NCBI GenBank assembly: GCA_945952425.1 | Contig: CAMFIX010000207.1 | Span: 1-6,017, forward strand | Source of the DNA: an uncultured Pseudorhodobacter sp. | GTDB taxonomy: Bacteria > Pseudomonadota > Alphaproteobacteria > Rhodobacterales > Rhodobacteraceae | Direction: 5' to 3' | DNA: 6,017 nucleotides | In this document: positions 1 through 4,319 of the stretch, piece after piece | Numbering within the stretch: the stretch's first letter is position 1 | Layout: every line of letters starts with the position of its first letter | The notes under the pieces: model-generated | What the model saw: only the letters and a program-made list of their open reading frames with translations | The model's database searches: none | What the model was told of the DNA's origin: nothing | Made by a program: the position numbers and the translations under genes

Positions 1-1
1 G

Positions 2-34
2 TCGCGGGCAGGGTCCGATGTGTATAAGGCACAG
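2..34 (+). other. Degenerate Nextera Read 1 adapter (artefact, not genomic)
   Basis: These 33 bases align without gaps to the Nextera Read 1 adapter (14-base tail plus the 19-base Tn5 mosaic end AGATGTGTATAAGAGACAG), with about six mismatches: three in the tail (TCGCGGGCAGGGTC against TCGTCGGCAGCGTC) and three in the mosaic end (CGATGTGTATAAGGCACAG). The position at the very end of the window and the matching adapter at the other end support library origin. The mismatches suggest low-quality read ends or poor consensus, and would let this adapter escape exact-match trimming. Any protein residues read from here are false. Confidence 0.9.
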
Positions 35-519
35 GGGCAAGGCGCCGCGGGGTCCACGACGGCCCCCATCCGCTCGCACAGTCGATGGGAGCGGCGGTTG
101 TCGGTGTTGGTATAGCTGACCGCCGTCCGGTGGCCGCTGGTCGCAAAGAACCAATCCCGCGCGGCCAGGGCTGCCTCGGTCGCCAGCCCCTGCCCCTCGT
201 CGCTAGCCTCCCAAAGGCTCCAGCCCAGTTCGGGCTCCGGGTGGGTCACGGGGTAAAACGGCCCGATGCCGCCGATGGGCCGACCCTGCAGCACCACGGT
301 AAAGAGCGAAAACCCGTGCCGGTCCCATTGCGCGTAAAGATCGTCCAGCTCGACCCGCAGCGTCGCCGCGTCCCAGGGTCCGCCCATCATCCGCGACCGC
401 TCCGAGGACCAGAAGGCCGCCATCGGCCCCCAATCCGCGTCCTGCGGCTTGCGCAGCACGAGACGTTCGGTCACGAGGACCGGCGCGCCTTCAGGATCGT
501 GCTGCAGGACGTAGCTCAT
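35..519 (-). CDS. GNAT-family N-acetyltransferase, RimJ/RimL type, C-terminus cut by adapter
   Basis: This frame encodes a likely acetyl-CoA-dependent N-acetyltransferase of the Acetyltransf_3 (RimJ/RimL-like) group; the substrate cannot be told from sequence. About 161 genomic codons are present. The N-terminus has the typical opening TERLVLRKPQDADW (residues 17-30). Residues 96-104 (EPELGWSLW) form the strand before the acetyl-CoA loop, and DEGQGLATEA (107-116) is the pyrophosphate-binding motif A. NTDNRRSHRLCERMGAV (138-154) is the usual late motif in which an Asn and a helix precede the final strands. Family members are commonly 170-190 residues, so probably only a short C-terminal piece is missing. 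The start ATG lies inside the ffh stop region (ATGA overlap), so it has no independent spacer and is probably translated by coupling to ffh. The frame continues into the adapter, where it reads CALYTSD and is not biological. Fold confidence is high; function confidence is low. Confidence 0.88.
516..519 (-). promoter_or_regulatory. ATGA stop/start overlap coupling ffh to the acetyltransferase
   Basis: On the minus strand the ffh stop TGA (518-516) and the acetyltransferase start ATG (519-517) share bases in ATGA. Such overlaps usually allow a terminating ribosome to re-initiate. The ffh codons just upstream, encoding FRKK, contain no strong Shine-Dalgarno sequence apart from a weak GGAAGAAA stretch, which fits coupled translation. 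Confidence 0.85.
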
Positions 520-2006
520 TTCTTCCGGAACATCCCCGAGAGGCCCGAGGGCAGCCCGCCGCCCAATCCCGGCAGCTTGGGCATCCCGCCCATGCCGGAT
601 TTCATCGCCTTGGCCGCTTCTTCCAGCTGGGCGGGGTCCATGTTCTTCAGGTCAGGCATGCCGCCCTTCCCCATCATCTGGGCGATGGCCTGCTTCATCA
701 TGCCGCCCTTGCCCATCTTCTTCATCATGTCGGCCATCTGCTGATGCTGCTTCAGCAGACGGTTCAGCTCCGAGACCTCGACGCCCGCCCCCGCCGCGAT
801 CCGCTTCTTGCGAGAGGCCTGGAGCAGGTCGGGATTGGCCCGCTCTTTCTTGGTCATCGACTGGATCAGCGCGATCTGGCGCTTCAGCATCTTGTCGTCG
901 AAGCCCGCCTTCTCGGCCGCCTTGGCCATGCCGCCCATGCCGGGCAGCATCCCCATGATCGACTGCATGCCGCCCATCTTCAGCATCTGTTCCAGCTGCA
1001 TCTTCAGGTCGTTCATGTTGAACAGACCCTTGGCGAAGCGCTTGGCCATGCGTTCGGCCTGCTCGGCCTCGAAGGTCTCGCGCGCCTTTTCGACCAGCGC
1101 CACGATGTCGCCCATGCCGAGGATGCGGCCCGCGACGCGCTCGGCATCGAAGACCTCCAGCGCGTCCATCTTCTCGCCGAGGCCGACGAAGCGGATGGGC
1201 TTGCCGGTGACCGCGCGCATCGACAGGGCCGCACCGCCCCGCCCGTCGCCGTCCATCCGGGTCAGCACCACGCCCGAGATGCCGACCTTGGCATTGAACT
1301 CGGCCGCGACATTCACCGCGTCTTGCCCGGTCAGACCGTCGACCACCAGAAGCGTCTCGCGCGGCTGGGCGATGTCGCGGACGGCCTGGACCTCGTCCAT
1401 CAGCACTTCGTCGATGTGCAAGCGGCCCGCGGTATCCAGGAACAGCACGTCATAGCCGCCGAAGCTCGCCTGCTGCTTCGCCCGCTTGGCGATCTGCACG
1501 GCGCTTTCGCCCTTGACGATGGGCAGGCTGTCGGCGCCGATCTGACCGGCGAGGATCGCCAGCTGCTCCATCGCCGCCGGGCGGTTGGTGTCCAGCGAGG
1601 CCAGCAGCACGCGCTTGCCGTTCTTTTCCTTCAGCCGTTTCGCCAGCTTTGCCGTCGTCGTGGTTTTCCCGGAGCCCTGCAGGCCGACCATCAGCACCGT
1701 CGCGGGCGGATTGTCGATCTTCAAGGCCTCGGGCGAGCCCTCGCCCGCCAGCACCGCGACCAGCTCGTCATGGACGATCTTGACGACCTGTTGCCCCGGC
1801 GTGACCGACTTCGTCACCGCCTGGCCCGTGGCCCGCACCGTCACCTTCTTGATGAAATCCCGCGCGACGGGCAGCGAGACGTCGGCTTCCAGCAGCGCCG
1901 TGCGCACTTCGCGCAGGGCCGCCTCGACATCGGCCTCGGTCAGCGCCCCCTGCTTGGTCAGGCGGTCGAAGACGCTGCCAAGGCGTTCGGACAGGCTCTC
2001 GAACAT
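516..2006 (-). CDS. ffh: Signal recognition particle protein Ffh (SRP54 GTPase)
   Basis: Ffh binds 4.5S RNA and signal sequences of nascent membrane proteins and, with FtsY, delivers ribosomes to the inner-membrane translocon in a GTP-driven cycle. The 496-residue product has the complete family order. The N domain occupies about residues 1-85 (opening MFESLSERLGSVFDRL). In the G domain the P-loop is GLQGSGKTT (108-116), DTAGR is at 191-195, TRMDGDGRGGAAL at 249-261 and GLGEKMDALEVF at 275-286. The Met-rich M domain runs from about 300 to the end, with the RNA-binding helix-turn-helix signature SRKKRIAAGAGV at 398-409. The tail is rich in Met, Gly and Lys, which is usual. The start is set at the third of three in-frame ATGs (2018, 2009, 2006): GGAG lies 6 bases before it, the N-terminus then matches the family, and the first ATG has no ribosome binding site. 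The G4 motif reads TRMD rather than TKxD, which I recall as usual in alphaproteobacteria. The gene is intact and ends in an ATGA overlap with the acetyltransferase. Confidence 0.98.
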   Translation of the reverse strand: MFESLSERLGSVFDRLTKQGALTEADVEAALREVRTALLEADVSLPVARDFIKKVTVRATGQAVTKSVTPGQQVVKIVHDELVAVLAGEGSPEALKIDNPPATVLMVGLQGSGKTTTTAKLAKRLKEKNGKRVLLASLDTNRPAAMEQLAILAGQIGADSLPIVKGESAVQIAKRAKQQASFGGYDVLFLDTAGRLHIDEVLMDEVQAVRDIAQPRETLLVVDGLTGQDAVNVAAEFNAKVGISGVVLTRMDGDGRGGAALSMRAVTGKPIRFVGLGEKMDALEVFDAERVAGRILGMGDIVALVEKARETFEAEQAERMAKRFAKGLFNMNDLKMQLEQMLKMGGMQSIMGMLPGMGGMAKAAEKAGFDDKMLKRQIALIQSMTKKERANPDLLQASRKKRIAAGAGVEVSELNRLLKQHQQMADMMKKMGKGGMMKQAIAQMMGKGGMPDLKNMDPAQLEEAAKAMKSGMGGMPKLPGLGGGLPSGLSGMFRKK

Positions 2007-2014
2007 CATACGCT
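2007..2014 (-). promoter_or_regulatory. Ribosome binding site that decides the ffh start
   Basis: Read on the minus strand, the region is ATGGAGCGTATGATG. GGAG sits 6 bases before the third ATG (2006) and only 3 bases before the second (2009). The first ATG (2018) overlaps this GGAG and has no purine-rich site of its own, so the most likely start is 2006, with 2009 less likely. Confidence 0.7.
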
Positions 2015-2101
2015 CCATCGCGGCGACCCAAGCGGTAGCGCACCCGTGGGCGCAACGCGCTGACGGATGGCGATCCCGGCCATGGCCAAGGGACCGGAAG
2101 C

Positions 2102-2155
2102 GTTATGCCTCCGGGGAATTGCGGGTCAGGTAAGACGAGAGCGGGCAGGAGTCAA
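2102..2155 (-). promoter_or_regulatory. Weak sigma-70-like promoter candidates for ffh
   Basis: The 152 bp between the upstream membrane-protein gene and ffh can hold a promoter. Candidate one has CTGACC (2129-2124) and CATAAC (2107-2102) with a 16-bp spacer, each matching 4 of 6 consensus bases. Candidate two has a good -35 TTGACT (2155-2150) with a poor -10 TACCTG (2132-2127), spacer 17. Either would give a leader of roughly 90-120 bases. No clear hairpin terminator lies between the two genes, so readthrough from upstream is also possible. Confidence 0.35.
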
Positions 2156-2158
2156 GCT

Positions 2159-2497
2159 TTACCGGCGCAAATCGCCCCTATTGCGCCAGAAGATCAGCCC
2201 GGTCGCCAAGGCCAGCGCCAGGGCCGGCGGCGCGGAATCCAGCCCCAGCACCGCCACGTGCGCCGCGCTGGCGGCCGCTGCCGCCGCAAAGCCCATCGCC
2301 GCGCCATAACCCAACCGGCCAGGCCACAAAAGGAATCCCCCCGCCACGACCTGCCAAAGCCCGGCGGCGATCCGCAAAGGCACCGGCAGGCCCAGCACCT
2401 CGGCCCGATGCCCCATTCGGTCGAAGCCCGCGGCCAAAGCCAGCCCCGCCGCGATGAAGATCACCGCCAGCCCGTATCTGAACGCCTTCGCCGCCAT
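2159..2497 (-). CDS. Small four-helix membrane protein, diverged DoxX-like paralogue
   Basis: The 112-residue product is almost entirely hydrophobic, with predicted membrane segments at about residues 8-25, 41-58, 62-85 and 90-105, and a basic C-terminal tail (RNRGDLRR). The start is the ATG at 2497, preceded by GGAGG with 5 bases between; an in-frame TTG further upstream has no better site. I do not recognise a named family from its own sequence. By eye it lines up along its whole length with the DoxX-like protein encoded just upstream: AAGLALAAGFDRM against AAGLAKLAGVEMM, then AAGLWQVVAGGFLLWPG against VTGVIEVASAVLLWVPG, a His at the end of helix 3 in both, and NRGDLRR against NRDQLAR. It is therefore probably a diverged DoxX-like duplicate. 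The 43-bp gap and shared strand suggest one operon with that gene. Function is unknown; no catalytic or ligand motif is visible. Confidence 0.8.
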   Translation of the reverse strand: MAAKAFRYGLAVIFIAAGLALAAGFDRMGHRAEVLGLPVPLRIAAGLWQVVAGGFLLWPGRLGYGAAMGFAAAAAASAAHVAVLGLDSAPPALALALATGLIFWRNRGDLRR

Positions 2498-2540
2498 GAG
2501 ACCCTCCGTCGCCAAGCTTAGGCCGGGGGGAGCGGAAAAC

Positions 2541-2912
2541 TCAAGCCCGCCCCATCAGCCGCGCCAGCTGATCGCGGTTGGCCGACAGCGTGACCAGCGA
2601 CAAGACCAGCAGGACGAAGGCCGGAACCGCGCCGCCCGCGCCCATCTCGGCATAAAGCACCGTGAAATGGGCGAGGATCGCGCCCAGCATCGTGCAGGCC
2701 AGAAGACCCGCGGCCAGCGCCGTCAGGCCCGGCACCCAAAGGAGGACGGCCGATGCGACCTCGATCACCCCGGTGACATAGCGGAACCACTGGCCGACGC
2801 CCACGGCGTCGAACGTGTGAACCATCATCTCGACCCCGGCGAGCTTTGCCAGCCCCGCCGCCGCAAAGGCCGCCGTCAAAAGCACTTTCACCCCGATCAG
2901 CACGTATTTCAT
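2541..2912 (-). CDS. DoxX-family (DoxX-like) small membrane protein
   Basis: The 123-residue product has the four-helix DoxX-like architecture (close to PF13564). Membrane segments lie at about residues 4-22, 46-62, 64-87 and 97-111. The first helix carries the family phrase AAGLAKLAG, and WFRYVTGVIEVASAVLLWVP (42-61) is the conserved second block. DoxX-like proteins sit in the inner membrane and are linked in some bacteria to redox or quinone-related processes, but most have no established reaction. The start at 2912 is chosen because GGAG lies 7 bases upstream and the N-terminus then begins at the first helix; in-frame extension upstream into the divergent gene's leader is not supported. 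The gene is divergent from the LysR-type regulator with a 94-bp gap, a common arrangement for a regulator and its target. The next gene, its likely paralogue, follows 43 bp downstream on the same strand. Confidence 0.9.
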   Translation of the reverse strand: MKYVLIGVKVLLTAAFAAAGLAKLAGVEMMVHTFDAVGVGQWFRYVTGVIEVASAVLLWVPGLTALAAGLLACTMLGAILAHFTVLYAEMGAGGAVPAFVLLVLSLVTLSANRDQLARLMGRA

Positions 2913-3006
2913 GGCAGGTCTCCCTGTTCGCCAGGGACCAGACTGCCCCTTGCAAATCCTCCTGTCCTCCCCCCAAATCCGACAGGCCCTGTTCAGGAAT
3001 GCACAT
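2913..3006. promoter_or_regulatory. Divergent doxX-like/lysR intergenic control region
   Basis: The 94-bp gap must hold both promoters and any LysR-type operator. Directly visible are an inverted repeat TCCCTG-TTCGC-CAGGGA (2921-2937) over the doxX-like ribosome binding site; a second dyad CCTGTTCAGG (2988-2997) touching the lysR ribosome binding site AGGA (2995-2998); the direct repeat CCCTGTTC at 2922 and 2987, part of both dyads; CCTGTC...GACAGG (2961-2986); and CAAATCC twice, 21 bp apart (2953 and 2974). A weak plus-strand promoter is possible (TTGCAA at 2950, spacer 17, CCAAAT at 2973). Neither promoter is convincing by consensus, as is common in GC-rich alphaproteobacteria. Confidence 0.6.
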
Positions 3007-3894
3007 ATGAGTCTCGACACTTGGGACGAAATCCGCACCGCCTATCAAGTCGCCCGCCTCGGCACCGTCTCGGGCGCGGCCGAGGTGCTGGGCGTCCATC
3101 ATGCCACGGTCATCCGCCACATCGACGCGCTGGAGAAGCGGCTCGGCACCAAGCTCTTCCAGCGCCATGCGCGGGGCTATACCGCGACCGAGGCGGGGCG
3201 CGACCTTCTGTCCACCGCCCAGCGCACCGACGAGCAATTCGCCCAGCTGGTCAGCCGCATCAAGGGCCAGGGCGAGACGGTGACGGGCGAGCTGATTATC
3301 ACCTCGATCTCGGGCATGGCCCCCCTGCTGGCGCCGATCTTCGCCGCCTTCCAGGCCGAATATCCCGGCGTGGTGATCCGCTTCCACTCCGACATGCGGC
3401 TGTATCGGCTGGATTACGGCGAGGCGCATGTGGCGATCCGCGCGGGCGCCATGCCCGAAGACCCCGATTACGTGGTGCAACCCCTCACCCGCCTGGGCTC
3501 GGCGCTCTATGCCAGCCGGGGTTACGCCGAGGCCCATGGCCTGCCCCAGGGCCCCGAGGATTACGGCCGCCACCGCTTCATCGGCCCCGCCGATCCCGAA
3601 AGCCGCGCGCCCTTCAACCGCTGGCTGCGCGAGAATGTCCCGCCCGAGGCGATCCGCCTGCGCCAGTCCGACCCCGATGCGACACGGCCCGCTGTGAAGG
3701 CGGGCCTGGGGCTGGGCTTCATCCCGCTGCGCGACGCCGAGACCGACCCCGAGCTGATCGAGGTGTTGCGCCTGGGCTTCGACTGGGAAAGCCCGCTCTG
3801 GATCGTCACCCATGTCGACCTGCACCGGACGCTGAAGGTCCAGACCTTCCTGGCCGCGCTGAAGAAGGCGGCCACCGGCTGGCACTGCGCCTGA
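3007..3894 (+). CDS. LysR-type transcriptional regulator
   Basis: The 295-residue product has normal LysR-family length and layout. A winged helix-turn-helix occupies about residues 6-64 (SGAAEVLGVHHATVIRHIDA at 22-41, then LGTKLFQRHARGYTATEAG at 46-64). A linker helix spans about 65-90, and an effector-binding periplasmic-binding-protein-like domain runs from about 94 to the end (GELIITSISGMAPLLAPIF, then KAGLGLGFIPLRDAETDPEL at 231-250). The start at 3007 has AGGA 8 bases upstream and gives the standard N-terminus. An in-frame ATG at 2911 would add 32 residues unlike the family, so it is rejected. The gene diverges from the doxX-like gene, so control of that gene or pair, and self-control, is the usual expectation; this is inference from arrangement. 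The effector cannot be predicted. No frameshift or missing core region is seen. Confidence 0.95.
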   Translation: MSLDTWDEIRTAYQVARLGTVSGAAEVLGVHHATVIRHIDALEKRLGTKLFQRHARGYTATEAGRDLLSTAQRTDEQFAQLVSRIKGQGETVTGELIITSISGMAPLLAPIFAAFQAEYPGVVIRFHSDMRLYRLDYGEAHVAIRAGAMPEDPDYVVQPLTRLGSALYASRGYAEAHGLPQGPEDYGRHRFIGPADPESRAPFNRWLRENVPPEAIRLRQSDPDATRPAVKAGLGLGFIPLRDAETDPELIEVLRLGFDWESPLWIVTHVDLHRTLKVQTFLAALKKAATGWHCA

Positions 3895-3985
3895 GTCGTG
3901 CCGCCCTCAGGGGCATCGAGCCCGTTCGTCCGGCGCTGCCGGCGCGCAAAGGAGAGGTCGGGACAGCGACGGGGGAGGGCCTCCG

Positions 3986-4011
3986 GCGGGGATATTTGGG
4001 CAAATGTGAAA
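3986..4011 (+). repeat. REP-like intergenic repeat, copy A
   Basis: The core reads GCGGG-GA-TATTT-GG-GC, then six bases, then GAAA. Read with the preceding CTCC, it resembles a very common short intergenic repeat that I recall from Rhodobacteraceae genomes (CTCCGGCGGGGATATTTGG type). A second, inverted copy lies 113 bp away. Membership in that repeat family is from memory and has not been checked by search. Confidence 0.6.
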
Positions 4012-4049
4012 GACCCGCAGGGGTCACATCCTGCGGCCTGCAGCCGCGG
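4012..4049 (+). other. Two adjacent hairpins downstream of lysR
   Basis: GACCC-GCAG-GGGTC (4012-4025) is a perfect 5-bp stem, and flanking ATGT (4004-4007) and ACAT (4026-4029) can extend it across a 4-base bulge. CTGCGGC-CTGCA-GCCGCGG (4031-4049) is a 7-bp stem with one G-T pair. Together they begin about 120 bases after the lysR stop. No T-run follows, so they may be RNA-stabilising or attenuating structures rather than an intrinsic terminator. Confidence 0.4.
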
Positions 4050-4124
4050 CCCCTCCTGGTCATACGCGCGGCTCCGGCTAGGAGCTTCGACGGCAAGACC
4101 GGCCCGCAAGCCACTGCCCTCTGT

Positions 4125-4150
4125 TTTCCTGCCGGCGAAAATACTCCCGC
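4125..4150 (-). repeat. REP-like intergenic repeat, copy B (inverted)
   Basis: Read on the minus strand, the core is GCGGG-AG-TATTT-TC-GC, then six bases, then GAAA. It matches copy A without gaps at 16 of 26 positions, with all conserved blocks in register. The two copies face each other, the arrangement often seen for REP-type pairs. Confidence 0.55.
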
Positions 4151-4165
4151 ACGGCCCGAGCCGGT

Positions 4166-4183
4166 TGGGCCGCCTTCGGCCCA
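4166..4183 (+). other. Strong GC hairpin
   Basis: TGGGCCG-CCTT-CGGCCCA forms a perfect 7-bp stem with a 4-base loop, the most stable simple hairpin in the spacer. It lies about 140 bp before the DUF4139 gene and is not followed by Ts on either strand. It is reported as a structure, with transcription termination only a possibility. A smaller perfect hairpin GCGCC-TTCA-GGCGC (4203-4216) follows. Confidence 0.45.
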
Positions 4184-4267
4184 GAGGCGAGATAAAAGTC
4201 TTGCGCCTTCAGGCGCTCCGCAGGACGGCAGCCGCAAGCGCCGCGCCGCCCATCCCGGCCGCCCCCC

Positions 4268-4296
4268 TTGCCCCGCAGCGCCCCCTCCCCTACCCT
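4268..4296 (+). promoter_or_regulatory. Possible promoter of the DUF4139 gene
   Basis: TTGCCC (4268-4273) and TACCCT (4291-4296) are separated by 17 bases, giving a sigma-70-like arrangement with 4 of 6 and 3 of 6 consensus matches. It would place the transcript start about 17 bases before the ATG. The match is weak and rests on spacing and position. Confidence 0.3.
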
Positions 4297-4309
4297 TCTG
4301 CCATAGACC

Positions 4310-4314
4310 GGAGG
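4310..4314 (+). promoter_or_regulatory. Ribosome binding site of the DUF4139 gene
   Basis: GGAGG lies 5 bases before the ATG at 4320. The signal peptide begins directly at this ATG, so site and protein agree on the start. Confidence 0.85.
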
Positions 4315-4319
4315 ATTTC

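Larger units (their letters stand above)
3895..4319. other. 425-bp non-coding spacer with repeats and hairpins
   Basis: No gene is supported here. The plus-strand open frame running through it is rich in Arg, Pro, Ala and Ser, resembles no family, and reads through the REP-like repeats. The stretch holds two REP-like cores in opposite orientation (3986-4011 and 4125-4150) and perfect or near-perfect hairpins at 4012-4025, 4031-4049, 4071-4085, 4166-4183 and 4203-4216. The leader of the DUF4139 gene forms its right end. None of the hairpins is followed by a T-run, so no classical Rho-independent terminator for lysR can be claimed, though the hairpin cluster could stop or protect transcripts. 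Confidence 0.7.

Noticed and set aside
1..34. The mosaic-end-like sequences as genuine Tn5/IS50 ends of a transposon
   Set aside because: The adjoining bases are the synthetic Nextera Read 1 and Read 2 tails and an i7 index, which do not occur in IS50. The two ends also sit exactly at the window's limits.
85..744. 219-codon plus-strand open frame opposite the acetyltransferase and the ffh 3' end
   Set aside because: Both opposite-strand genes have clear family motifs. The Met/Pro/Phe-rich end is the complement of the Ffh Met-rich tail.
744..2063. 439-codon plus-strand open frame opposite ffh
   Set aside because: It is antisense to the unmistakable ffh gene, low in sequence complexity with abundant Arg, Leu, His and Gln, and shows no family motif. 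High GC gives long stop-free antisense frames.
2153..2519. CAAGCTT at both ends of the 112-residue membrane-protein gene, as possible insertion target repeats
   Set aside because: Only 7 bases match, AAGCTT is palindromic, and no inverted ends or transposase are present. Chance is enough.
2518..3885. 455-codon minus-strand open frame opposite lysR
   Set aside because: It overlaps the complete lysR gene and the doxX-like gene out of frame, has a His/Gly/Arg-rich composition, and contains no recognisable domain.
4166..4183. Strong hairpin as an intrinsic terminator of lysR
   Set aside because: It lies more than 270 bp after the stop and no T-run follows on either strand, so it is kept only as a structure.
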